DNA from: Desulfomonilaceae bacterium
Lineage (GTDB): Bacteria > Desulfobacterota > Desulfomonilia > Desulfomonilales > Desulfomonilaceae
Assembly (NCBI GenBank): GCA_041662605.1
Contig: JBAZSD010000023.1
Location: 7,037-71,036, forward strand
Length of the DNA: 64,000 nt
Direction: 5' to 3'
Below, piece after piece: positions 52,911-61,188 of the stretch (the first letter of the stretch is position 1; each line of letters begins with the position of its first letter). Position numbers and translations under genes: made by a program. Below the pieces are notes generated by a model, which was not told the DNA's origin, ran no database searches, and saw nothing but the letters and a program-made list of their open reading frames with translations.

Positions 52911-54425
52911 ATGAAAATTGGCTTGTGTGAAAAATGTGGGTCCCCGACAGACGCCCGTTATGAAATCCGTAACAACTGTGTATACCTGGTAAAATTCTGC
53001 AAAGACTGTGGCCGGACATCATCGCTTGTCACAAAAGACGCTCGAAAATGGCGATGGAAGAGAGAAATTGCCGAATACCAGGAGCCTACTGGCCCTCCAG
53101 CATGTAATCTAGATTGTAAGTCATGTGATCACAAGTTACATACTACCCCATCAACAGTCGCCATCGATGTCACGAATCTCTGCAACCAAAGGTGCCCGAT
53201 CTGTTTAGCCTATGTAGACGCAATGGGATTTGCTTACAAACCTCCTCTGGAATATTTTGAGAAGATTTTTCGCGAATTTGAAAACAACGATCCTAGACCC
53301 AATATCTGCTTCTTTGGAGGAGAGCCAACGGTCCATGAGGATTTTCTTGATATAGTACGTCTTGCGAAAACTCATGGCTTTCAGGTTCAAATGTTCACTA
53401 ACGGGATTAAACTGGCTGACATGAATTACTGCAAGGAACTCTGTTCACTCGGAGTTCAGGTCAATTTCGGTTTGGACGGTACCAAATCTGAAGTTTATAA
53501 GACTTTAAGAGGGGACAATTCTCTCGCGGTAAAGAAAAAGGCCTTTGAAAACGTTATAAAATGCGGGGTTAACAAGCTGACCGTCATCACCACGGTAGCC
53601 ACGGGTGTTAATGACTCGAATATGTCTGAACTGATGGCCTTTATCCACGAGCGCAAAGAACATGTTTCCGTTTGGGCCTTTGTGCCGCTGACCCCATGCT
53701 GGGACGGTTCCAATGTGAAGTTGGAGCCTACTACTACGGAGTGCGTTGAAAATATATTTGAGAAGATGCTCCCAGAAATAGAGTTTGTGTCGACTGGAAT
53801 GATGAAATTCGACGTCCTTTCCAGGTTTTTTGGAAAACAGACCTTAGGTGGATCACACCCGAACTGTGAAAGCGCTACTGTCGTGATCTCCGACGGGGAA
53901 AAATATGTTCCCATTTCGACTTATCTCAATACGCCTCTTTCTGAAGCGCTTTCAAAGTTAAAGAAGCTGGATGGAAAACTATCCCGGAAGAAACCTTTGG
54001 ACTCGGCTTTCATATTACGACGTGGATGGTTTAATGTTTCTTCCGCTATACAGACAGCGTTCATTTTTGCGCAGACTGTCAACTTCAGGAAATCCTTCGC
54101 CAAACCTGCTTCTGTTAACGTAGTTAAAGCGCTCTGGGATATAATACGGGGACGGAAAATAGACGAGGTCCTGAAAAAGAGAACATGTTTCAAGCAATTA
54201 TTGACATTAATTACTATTCCGTATGAAGACACGGGCGGACTGGAAAACGCCAGACTCCACGATTGCCCGGCTGTTTTCGCTTATGAAGATGTTGATACCG
54301 GAAAAATACGAACTGCGGCTTTTTGTTCATGGCAGACAGTAAAAGATGATGTGTGCCGAAAAATTCAGGCTCATTATGACTCAAACCGCAGTATCGATGA
54401 AAAGATAGTGGCCCGATCGGGGTAG
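52911..54425 (+). CDS. Radical SAM protein of the Tes/Mss (membrane-spanning lipid synthase)-like type
   Basis: The SAM/4Fe-4S motif is CNQRCPIC (C91, C95, C98). Before it lie three further cysteine groups: CEKC (6-9), CKDC (~31-34) and CNLDCKSCDH (~65-74), and after it HPNCES (~320). This extended pattern, with a VYLVKFC lead-in, is that of MJ0619 and the tetraether lipid synthase family, whose bacterial members include Mss, which couples fatty-acyl tails into membrane-spanning lipids. Length, 504 residues, fits. The C-terminal ~150 residues include hydrophobic stretches. Lipid coupling is an inference from family; methylation or other chemistry is possible. It is followed at 173 bp by a glycosyltransferase. 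Confidence 0.75.
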   Translation: MKIGLCEKCGSPTDARYEIRNNCVYLVKFCKDCGRTSSLVTKDARKWRWKREIAEYQEPTGPPACNLDCKSCDHKLHTTPSTVAIDVTNLCNQRCPICLAYVDAMGFAYKPPLEYFEKIFREFENNDPRPNICFFGGEPTVHEDFLDIVRLAKTHGFQVQMFTNGIKLADMNYCKELCSLGVQVNFGLDGTKSEVYKTLRGDNSLAVKKKAFENVIKCGVNKLTVITTVATGVNDSNMSELMAFIHERKEHVSVWAFVPLTPCWDGSNVKLEPTTTECVENIFEKMLPEIEFVSTGMMKFDVLSRFFGKQTLGGSHPNCESATVVISDGEKYVPISTYLNTPLSEALSKLKKLDGKLSRKKPLDSAFILRRGWFNVSSAIQTAFIFAQTVNFRKSFAKPASVNVVKALWDIIRGRKIDEVLKKRTCFKQLLTLITIPYEDTGGLENARLHDCPAVFAYEDVDTGKIRTAAFCSWQTVKDDVCRKIQAHYDSNRSIDEKIVARSG

Positions 54426-54597
54426 ATAGCTCCGCAGCCACAACGATCTGAGATGAAGTAGATTTTAGACTCTTGCATCAGCCCAATTAAAATAGATTTC
54501 TGTCGCCCATTTCTCTTGAATCGGGCCATGGAGATGTTTGCCATTAGGTTGACTTCTCCACGGAAGCATTTCCTTTCCGGTTTCTGCGGATCATGGA

Positions 54598-55446
54598 ATG
54601 CCCCTCGTTAGCGCGATTATACCGACCTTTAACCGGGTGGATACACTCACGCGTTCAATCCGGTCAGTCCTGGATCAAACCTTCAAGGACATTGAACTCA
54701 TTGTGGTGGATGATGGTTCGACAGACTCGACTTCTGAACTTGTGCGGAAAGTTTCAGGTTCAATAGTCTACCTGCATCAGGCCCATCAGGGAGTTTCCAG
54801 CGCACGCAACACGGGAATTATGGCGTCAAACGGGGATCTTGTCGCGTTCCTCGATTCTGATGACGAATGGAAACCCCGGAAAATTGAAAAGCAGTTGCAA
54901 CTATATGACAGAACAGACCAAGATTTCATTTGCCATACCAATGAGCTATGGATGAAACACGGGCAGGTCGTTAATCAAAAGAAGATTCACGAGAAACAGG
55001 GTGGCAGATTCTTTGAACGCGCCCTGGAACGATGTCTCATCAGTCCGTCCTCGGTTATGATTTCACGAGCGTTGCTGGACAGAGTCGGTTATTTTGACGA
55101 GAGTTTGCCGGCGGCGGAAGATTACGATCTATGGTTAAGAATTACGGCCTTTTATTCGGTAAGATTCGCCGATGAACCACTGGTGGTTAAGTATGGAGAC
55201 AGAGATGATCAACTGTCCAAAGTAGTGCCGGCGATTGATATATACAGGGTTCGGGCGATTCTGAAAATCCTGGACGATCCGGGCTTAAGGCCCACCTACA
55301 GAAAAGCCGCAGCCAAACAGTTGGTCAGAAAATGTTCTGTCCTGGCAAAAGGCCTCACAAAACGCGGAAGATATCACGAAGCGGCTACATACAATGAACT
55401 TGCTGAAAAATATGCGAACTGCATGGATCAAGCCTGCTCAAGTTAA
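54598..55446 (+). CDS. Family 2 glycosyltransferase
   Basis: The GT-A opening VSAIIPTFNRVDTLTRSIRSV, IVVDDGSTDSTSE and AFLDSDDEW with its metal aspartates identify a GT2 enzyme. AAEDYDLWLRI is the usual acceptor-base region. It resembles the LPS-operon glycosyltransferase at 8170 in size and layout, but the two differ through most of their length. The last 53 bases overlap the ParB-like gene. The donor is unknown. Its location after the Tes-like gene suggests surface lipid or glycan work, but this is inference. Confidence 0.85.
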   Translation: MPLVSAIIPTFNRVDTLTRSIRSVLDQTFKDIELIVVDDGSTDSTSELVRKVSGSIVYLHQAHQGVSSARNTGIMASNGDLVAFLDSDDEWKPRKIEKQLQLYDRTDQDFICHTNELWMKHGQVVNQKKIHEKQGGRFFERALERCLISPSSVMISRALLDRVGYFDESLPAAEDYDLWLRITAFYSVRFADEPLVVKYGDRDDQLSKVVPAIDIYRVRAILKILDDPGLRPTYRKAAAKQLVRKCSVLAKGLTKRGRYHEAATYNELAEKYANCMDQACSS

Positions 55447-56359
55447 TTTTCAGAATCTGATGTTTTGGGTTCCATCTTTTGAAGTTCTGGAACCACTGCT
55501 GGCATCTATAGAACAAGTTGGGATTCTGAATCCTCCGGTGGTTAAGGGCGACGAATACAATATTTTTTCCCCTATCTTGGGAAGACGGCGGCTTCAGGTT
55601 GCGGCGGCGCTCAAGTTTGAGAGCGTCGAAGTAAGAATTGCCGATTCCTCATTGAATGACGACGACAAATATCTAATGGCCTTTTGGGATAACTTTGCCA
55701 GGATCAAACAGGATCCTGCTGTCAAGGCCCATACAATAAAGCGCCTTCTTGAATTATTTTCACGCGAAATTCTTGCAAAGAATATCTTGCCCTTTATAGA
55801 CACTCCCCCAAGAGGGCCGAAACTGGAACGACTCAGAAAGATCGGAGGCCTGGAAAACAACATTCTTGAAGCAATATCAGACGGAAAGATTCAGGAGAAA
55901 AGCGCGATCCTGTTTGCGGAACTTCCATTTAACGAGCGTCAGGCCGTTTTCAAACTGGTTTGTAATCTCGGGCTCAATTCAAACAAAGCCTTTGAAATAA
56001 TTTCCAGTCTGTTTGATTTATCGATCCTTTGGAAGAAGCCTGTCACTGACTTGCTGAGCGATCCTGACGCTGTCAGGATCCTGGATGATTCTGTCCTAAG
56101 CGCTCAGGAAAGGGCGTCAGCGTTCAGGGACTCGTTAAAATCCTGGAAACATCCATACATATATGAAAAACAAAAGGGTTTCGAAGGTTGGGCAAGGGAA
56201 ATTCATCCGCCGGAAAATGTTCGCATGAGGCCGGCTCAATCTTTCGAGGACGACTCCGTGAGCATTGAAATGCGCCTCGACTCGCGAGCCGAAGCCGAAA
56301 AGTTTTTGACGGTGATTGACCAATATAAAAAAGAAACACCGGGCAAAGCGAATGACTAA
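55394..56359 (+). CDS. ParB N-terminal-like domain protein
   Basis: Residues ~25-85 follow the ParB/Srx pattern: a proline-containing FWVPSFEVLEPLLASIEQVGILNP-type segment, PPVVKGDEYNI, then ILGRRRLQVAAAL (the GRRR box) and FESVEVRIAD. The next ~150 residues are helical (LPFNERQAVFKLVCNLGL, NKAFEIISSLFDLS) and may form a DNA-binding HTH region. No parA is near. The start is uncertain: ATG 55394 and ATG 55412 both lie within the glycosyltransferase gene and lack a clear ribosome site. Role as a chromosome factor or nucleotide-using switch is unknown. Confidence 0.65.
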   Translation: MNLLKNMRTAWIKPAQVNFQNLMFWVPSFEVLEPLLASIEQVGILNPPVVKGDEYNIFSPILGRRRLQVAAALKFESVEVRIADSSLNDDDKYLMAFWDNFARIKQDPAVKAHTIKRLLELFSREILAKNILPFIDTPPRGPKLERLRKIGGLENNILEAISDGKIQEKSAILFAELPFNERQAVFKLVCNLGLNSNKAFEIISSLFDLSILWKKPVTDLLSDPDAVRILDDSVLSAQERASAFRDSLKSWKHPYIYEKQKGFEGWAREIHPPENVRMRPAQSFEDDSVSIEMRLDSRAEAEKFLTVIDQYKKETPGKAND

Positions 56360-56362
56360 TGA

Positions 56363-56515
56363 TCAATCCTTAAATTTGTCCTTGACGCTCTGAGGCAATT
56401 CACTGTCATCGCTCTGGACGATTGACGTGAGATTATCTGTTTCCGTCGGTTCCTGAGACGCTTGCGGCTCATTTTCTTTTTGCGTCTTGCCCTTCTTGTC
56501 GTTTTCTCCAGCCAT
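56363..56515 (-). CDS. Small hydrophilic 50-residue protein
   Basis: An ATG at 56515, eight bases behind GGAG (CTGGAGACG), opens 50 codons ending in TGA three bases from the converging ParB-like stop. The product is strongly charged and Gln/Glu/Lys-rich (MAGENDKKGKTQKENE at the start; ELPQSVKDKFKD at the end), with no cysteines or membrane segment. It looks disordered. I do not recognise a family; its coding status rests on the ribosome site and codon-like composition. Confidence 0.5.
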   Translation of the reverse strand: MAGENDKKGKTQKENEPQASQEPTETDNLTSIVQSDDSELPQSVKDKFKD

Positions 56516-56650
56516 GAAACGTCTCCAGTAAAATTTGAACTTTTATTCGTTCTTTATCGGATTAATATAACAGGGATGGCCATTTGTCCACAGGGACCCA
56601 CAATCCCGGACTAAACAGCGGTATCCAACGATCAGCGTCTCAGGTGTGTA

Positions 56651-57757
56651 ATGTATGTGATAGATCAAGTATGGGTTGAACGGGAAGCAATGGAATATCC
56701 TTTAACAGAGAGGATAATCAAAGCTTCTAACCCAGCGAGAGTCCTCATCGGGTCGCAGATTCTCGAGGAGTCGGCCCGTGTAGAACTTGCGGGAGATCCA
56801 TTCAGGAGAGGCAAGCGAATACTCAAGCTGACCAGGTACAGAGGGAGCTTTGTAAAACCGTGTCCTGGCACGAAAACCTATATCTGTTGCGGATTGAATA
56901 TACTTAACATTGGGCAGGGCTGTCCTATTGATTGCCGATATTGCGCCTTGCAGGTTTATTTCAACAACCCGGTGATGGAAGTCTATGTGAATTTGAACGA
57001 AATGTTTGACGAGCTGAGAGATTTTCTCGATAAAGCGCCCGAAGATCGCTTTTTTCGTTTGTGCACCGGCGAGTTCACGGATTCGCTGGCGCTGGATCCA
57101 TACACAGGATTGGCTGAACAGTTACTCCAATTGTTTTCGAGTCGCAAAAACGCGTCTCTGGAATTCAAAACAAAATCAGATTTCATCACGCCCCTATTGG
57201 AATCGAATCCCCATGGAAACATAATTGCAAGTTTTTCAATGAATGCGCCGAGCTTTAGCAAGACAGAGGAAATTCGCTCTTCGAGCTTGTCTCAAAGATT
57301 GAAAGCGGCTGCTTTGGCAGTGTCTCAGGGGTACAGGGTAGGATTTCATTTTGATCCAATTGTGCCCTTTGACGGCTGGGAGAAAGGGTATGGCGAGACT
57401 GTAGACGCAATTTTTACCAGTGTGAAGCCTGAGTCAATCGCCTGGATCTCCATGGGGGTATTACGGTTTGTTCCGGAATTGAAGGATATCGTGATGTCCC
57501 GTTTTGGCCCAGTGACATACTTTTGTGATTCTTTCGCCCCTGGGCTCGACGGGAAGGCGCGTTTAAGCCGTGATCGCAGAATAGTGATTTACAAAACCAT
57601 AGCCGAGAGAATCAGGTCCTACGGGGAAAATGTCCTGCTATACCTGTGCATGGAGTCTCCTTTGGTGTGGCACGAATCGTTGGGGTTGGAAATGAGAAGC
57701 AATGAGCAGTTGGCGGGACTTTTGGATGAGGCCGCCCGAGAATATGTTTCAAAATAG
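56651..57757 (+). CDS. Spore photoproduct lyase-like radical SAM protein
   Basis: The radical SAM motif CPIDCRYCALQ lies at residues ~95-105 and is preceded by ICCGLNILNIGQG, as in SplB. Further landmarks are FFRLCTGEFTDSLALD, LEFKTKSDFITPLL and HFDPIVPFDGWEKGYGE. The SplB family repairs spore photoproduct in sporulating Firmicutes, and related proteins occur in non-sporulating anaerobes with uncertain roles. Length (368) is slightly greater than Bacillus SplB. A terminator-like hairpin follows at 57816. Confidence 0.82.
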   Translation: MYVIDQVWVEREAMEYPLTERIIKASNPARVLIGSQILEESARVELAGDPFRRGKRILKLTRYRGSFVKPCPGTKTYICCGLNILNIGQGCPIDCRYCALQVYFNNPVMEVYVNLNEMFDELRDFLDKAPEDRFFRLCTGEFTDSLALDPYTGLAEQLLQLFSSRKNASLEFKTKSDFITPLLESNPHGNIIASFSMNAPSFSKTEEIRSSSLSQRLKAAALAVSQGYRVGFHFDPIVPFDGWEKGYGETVDAIFTSVKPESIAWISMGVLRFVPELKDIVMSRFGPVTYFCDSFAPGLDGKARLSRDRRIVIYKTIAERIRSYGENVLLYLCMESPLVWHESLGLEMRSNEQLAGLLDEAAREYVSK

Positions 57758-57815
57758 TTTGCGCAGACTTCCTTGACTAAGAAGTAGATATTAAGTTATT
57801 AAGGCTTTTCTCAAA

Positions 57816-57834
57816 AATCCTGCCTTGCAGGATT
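57816..57834 (+). terminator. Hairpin downstream of the SplB-like gene
   Basis: AATCCTGC / GCAGGATT is a perfect 8-bp stem with a three-base loop, followed by ATTTCG. The U-run is weak. Confidence 0.55.
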
Positions 57835-57984
57835 ATTTCGCCATGAGTTTGAGGACGTCGTTCAACGATGGCATACAGGGCAAAGGATGAACGGACAAAT
57901 TGCTTGCCTCAAACATATGTTAATCGCGTCGCAATTAATTACATTTCGCGACGACGATTTTGGATTCTCAAGGAGATAGTCTAA

Positions 57985-58167
57985 ATGAATGAGAGAGAAA
58001 CTATAATAGAATTTTTATCCAGAGCTTCGGATTATGATTTATCGGTCCTGTTTGAGGTTCTTGATGTGGCCCATCAGAACCTGATCTATGAGACCACTGA
58101 TGAACTCCTGGTTATGGACCAGTTTATGACCAGCCTGTGGATTGCAACGAGGTCAAGTTCAATGTAA
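57985..58167 (+). CDS. Small hypothetical acidic protein
   Basis: An ATG ten bases after AAGGAG opens 60 codons. The product has a helical, acidic N-terminal half (MNERETIIEFLSRASDYDLS; LFEVLDVAHQN) and a short Ser-rich end. No domain is recognised. The good ribosome site is the main support. Confidence 0.5.
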   Translation: MNERETIIEFLSRASDYDLSVLFEVLDVAHQNLIYETTDELLVMDQFMTSLWIATRSSSM

Positions 58168-58640
58168 GCGGTGTTTTATTGCGTCTGTCTGTAAGATGAG
58201 GAATCATCCAAGAACAACGGGGACGATGAGAGGAGTGATCATACCGGGAAAAAACAAGGCTAATTCATATTCCTTACTTATTGTCCGGCGACTAACGATG
58301 AGTGGGGTCACCCAAAGACTTCACTCGTCGCTCCGGGCGCCTTCAGGTTGTTTCAAAATGTGATTTGAAACCCCGACTCTGTAATTCGCATCTAAAATTA
58401 GTGAAATAAATCGGAAGGGGCGATATCCGCAGCTTTAAAGGCTGAACAAAAGACGGATAAATTTATTACGGCGCAGAAGGTATTTTAAACCTTCGATAAA
58501 TCCCATCACCGCTCGCTGCGTGACACTGCGAAGGGTAAATTGGGCCTGGTAAAGGCTGACCATGGCAGTTCCTGTTACGCCCTTTGGGTTTCAGCGTGCG
58601 GCGTCGGACTCTGTTGAGAGTCAGGAATGGGGGGTTAGCT
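58168..58640. other. Noncoding gap with small hairpins
   Basis: No convincing gene lies here; a 45-codon ATG frame at ~58226 has only a close-set GGGG site. ATCCG (58424) pairs with CGGAT (58453) around an inner CAGC / GCTG stem, and GAAGGT / ACCTTC forms a stem at ~58478-58495. These may form a structured leader of the downstream secreted protein, but match no riboswitch class I know. Confidence 0.4.
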
Positions 58641-59912
58641 ATGAACAAAACAATATACACCACGATTCTTGTAGTTGCGCTTTTGGCGTTTACAGCCGGC
58701 AGCGTTCAAGCGCGAGGCTTCCACATGGGGGGACAAATGGGCCCGCATGGCGGTGGTGGAATAAGTCACTTTGCGCCATCTGTCAACAGGCCATCATTTA
58801 ACGTTTCACACTCCTCGGGGCAGTCTTTCCAGCATCGGAGCAGTGGGTTTTCCAATCCTGCGTTTTCGGGCCGCGGTCAGTCGTTTACACGGGGACCAGC
58901 GCAATCTCACACGAATTTCAAATCCTGGGAACATAAGCTTCCATCTGAGCATGGCGTACAATCCCAGACTGGGCGAGTGTTGGAACATAATCCAACTCAA
59001 GGTCAGGTACAGCATTTCCTGAATCTCCCGAAAAATAACGCCGGTACGAATAGACATGGCATGGGCAAAATTGGAGCGGCCGCTCTCGGAGCCACAGCAG
59101 GCGCAATTGCGCTTGATCACTTCAAGGGAACCCGGGCTGATCTAGCGGCTGTGGGAAGCGGGCATCTGCCCGTGAAGGGCAAAGAGCCGAACCGGACTCT
59201 GGATCCTGGAGCTGTCCAGCGTCTCCAGAAAAATTACTCCCAGCTTTACCACACCACATTCAACAAGAATTGGTGGGGGCAACACCAGAATTTCAACAAC
59301 AACTATTGGCACAGCAACGTGTGGTCTTACCGACCATGGTATTACTGGTGGAGACCGGCCACGTGGGCGATTCTGAGTTCATGGGTTCCCTGGGACTGGG
59401 GCTCGCCGTTGTACTATGATTATGGAGACAATTTCTATTACTCCGACGGCTTTGTTTATCTGAATGGTCATCGGGTCTGTAGCGCCGATGAGTATTACGA
59501 TCAGGCTGTGGACCTCCTGGCAAGAGCGCCAAAAGTCAAGAGCGACCCCGAGCAATGGATGCCTCTGGGAGTTTTTGCATTGACTCAGGACGCGACAAAG
59601 CCTTCGAAAATAGTCCTGCAACTTGCAGTAAACAAGGAAGGCAGTATTCAGGGGACGTACTATAACACTGAAGACAAAACCGCCAAGCCGATAAAGGGGA
59701 TTGTAGAAAAGAAATCTCAAAGGGCTGTGTGGACGTTTGCGGATGAAAACAACCATGCGGTGATAATGGAGACAGGTATTTACAACCTTACAAAGGATCA
59801 GACCAACGTTCTGGTTCATTTCGGCAAGAATAAAACACAAGAGTGGATTTTGGTACGTCTCAAGGAGCCACCGGCAGAGGAAGGTTCGGCGCCTACAGAT
59901 ACTGCGAAATAA
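58641..59912 (+). CDS. Secreted Gly/His- and aromatic-rich protein of the planctomycete 'mu-protocadherin-like' type
   Basis: A signal peptide (residues ~4-25, ending VQARG) precedes a low-complexity region (~27-130) rich in Gly, His, Ser and Phe. Around 215-270 is an exceptional run of Trp and Tyr (HSNVWSYRPWYYWW, PLYYDYGDNFYY), then VYLNGHRVCSADEYYDQAVDLLA. The C-terminal ~130 residues form a compact beta domain (WMPLGVFALTQDATKPS). This pattern is known from planctomycete and myxobacterial cell-surface proteins annotated only by similarity. ATG 58641 is preferred because the signal peptide follows at once. Function unknown. Confidence 0.65.
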   Translation: MNKTIYTTILVVALLAFTAGSVQARGFHMGGQMGPHGGGGISHFAPSVNRPSFNVSHSSGQSFQHRSSGFSNPAFSGRGQSFTRGPAQSHTNFKSWEHKLPSEHGVQSQTGRVLEHNPTQGQVQHFLNLPKNNAGTNRHGMGKIGAAALGATAGAIALDHFKGTRADLAAVGSGHLPVKGKEPNRTLDPGAVQRLQKNYSQLYHTTFNKNWWGQHQNFNNNYWHSNVWSYRPWYYWWRPATWAILSSWVPWDWGSPLYYDYGDNFYYSDGFVYLNGHRVCSADEYYDQAVDLLARAPKVKSDPEQWMPLGVFALTQDATKPSKIVLQLAVNKEGSIQGTYYNTEDKTAKPIKGIVEKKSQRAVWTFADENNHAVIMETGIYNLTKDQTNVLVHFGKNKTQEWILVRLKEPPAEEGSAPTDTAK

Positions 59913-59916
59913 AAAC

Positions 59917-59951
59917 CATTGGGTGGCCGGTCAAAGACTGGCCGCCCAATG
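59917..59951 (-). terminator. Terminator of the TSUP transporter gene
   Basis: A 16-bp stem with two wobble pairs (CATTGGGTGGCCGGTC and its partner) has a three-base loop. On the minus strand it is followed by GGTTTTTATTT, so it ends the transporter transcript; it may also stop the converging gene. Confidence 0.8.
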
Positions 59952-59991
59952 CCTGTACAAAAAGGATTGTCGCTAATCGGTGACGTGAATA

Positions 59992-60936
59992 TTAGAAGAA
60001 ATAGCCTATGACGTACCGTAACCCAACCACGCTGATCACAATCGCGAGCATCGGCCTGATGATCGCTCCTGGGACGTACTTCTGAACAGAAGCTCCGAGA
60101 TACATTCCAACGAAGCCACCTATTCCGAAAAGAAAACCGAGTAACCAGTCCGGTCTGACAGGCGCTCCTGCTTGAGCGAAAAGAGGCCCTACAAATTGGA
60201 AGAAAAACACACCCCCTATCGATGTGACACAAGTGCCCATGAGCGTGGCGCCCGCGATAGTATGGATGGGGAGATGAAAAAACGTGACAATAAAAGGGGC
60301 TATGATGGCCCCGCCGCCAATGCCGTATATCCCCCCAATGAGACCTACGATTAGGGACAGTACGAAAAGACCTGTCGTGTGAAAACTGAACCGCTCCCCG
60401 AAAAACTCGTATTCTGTCCTTGCAAGAGACCAACTGATGGTTTTGACAGCGTGTCCTCCGGAATCTAGTCCAGTGGAATTTTTGCCCGCTGCCTTCCTCA
60501 TTTTTGCTTCAGCGGTGTTCGCAGCGGTGGTCCGGCCTCTCTGGGCGATTGCCTGATAAAGCATTCGTCCGCCGATGTACAGCAGAACGCAGCCGGCGAA
60601 CAGCTTAAACGGGCGCGGGTCCGGCAGATAGACGATTCTGATTATTCCACCAAGAAAGAGGCCGGGGAACGTGCCTACGATAATGTTCCAGGCGAGAGGC
60701 CAATTCATGCGCCCTTCACGGAAATATTTATAAACAGCGCTGGGTATTCCTACTACGTTAAAGACAAGGTTGGTGGGGGTAACAGCGGGGCTTGTAAAGC
60801 CAAGAACGCTGACCTGAAACGGTAATATTAGAAAAGCGCCTGATATGCCGCCCATTGATGTAAAAAAAGAGATAACAAAACCAACAAGTGGCGGAATCCA
60901 TATAGCTGTTTCGATTCCTGAAACGGGAAAAGTCAT
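59992..60936 (-). CDS. TSUP (TauE/SafE) family anion transporter
   Basis: Eight or so membrane segments lie in two halves, each with the Gly-rich TSUP signature (FFTSMGGISGAFLILP and LIGGIYGIGGGAIIAPF). TSUP proteins move sulfur oxyanions or organosulfonates, and some are assigned to molybdate or tungstate. ATG 60936 follows GGAGG; the TTG 12 bases earlier overlaps it. A loop of ~55 residues between halves is Lys/Arg-rich. The divergent TunR-like gene and two palindromes in the gap point to oxyanion-responsive repression. Confidence 0.9.
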   Translation of the reverse strand: MTFPVSGIETAIWIPPLVGFVISFFTSMGGISGAFLILPFQVSVLGFTSPAVTPTNLVFNVVGIPSAVYKYFREGRMNWPLAWNIIVGTFPGLFLGGIIRIVYLPDPRPFKLFAGCVLLYIGGRMLYQAIAQRGRTTAANTAEAKMRKAAGKNSTGLDSGGHAVKTISWSLARTEYEFFGERFSFHTTGLFVLSLIVGLIGGIYGIGGGAIIAPFIVTFFHLPIHTIAGATLMGTCVTSIGGVFFFQFVGPLFAQAGAPVRPDWLLGFLFGIGGFVGMYLGASVQKYVPGAIIRPMLAIVISVVGLRYVIGYFF

Positions 60937-61011
60937 GTTAGCCTCCAAAGGAGAGCGCCATTGCTACGGGAGTTGGCCTAAAATTCTCTGTTTGAAAGCG
61001 GCCAGAGACCA

Positions 61012-61050
61012 GTCAACTGTCAGTTGACACGTTTTTAATTAAAAACGTGT
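61012..61050. promoter_or_regulatory. Two adjoining palindromes between the TSUP and TunR-like genes
   Basis: GTCAACTGTCAGTTGAC (61012-61028) is a perfect 8-1-8 palindrome. It abuts a perfect 24-bp palindrome at 61027-61050, with arms ACACGTTTTTAA. The pair lies 75-115 bp before the transporter start and 140-180 bp before the regulator. Either could be the operator of the adjacent regulator; the AT-rich one may also fold as a hairpin. Confidence 0.65.
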
Positions 61051-61188
61051 GACTAATATAAAAACGAGTTATAGTGATTGTCAAGTAGTTTCGATTATTA
61101 TCTCCGTGTTGGCCCGACAAGATGGATCTGGTAGTATTTCGATTAGTGGAGTCGAATATTTTGGGTCAGGACGCCTGGGAAAAAATTC

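Noticed and set aside
58395..58640. Cyclic-di-GMP or other known riboswitch before the secreted protein
   Set aside because: Hairpins are present but none of the conserved core sequences of known classes could be found.
59816..60433. 205-codon minus-strand frame overlapping the TSUP gene
   Set aside because: It is a different frame of the same strand as the transporter, rich in His/Arg/Ser, and has no domain; the transporter frame is clearly real.
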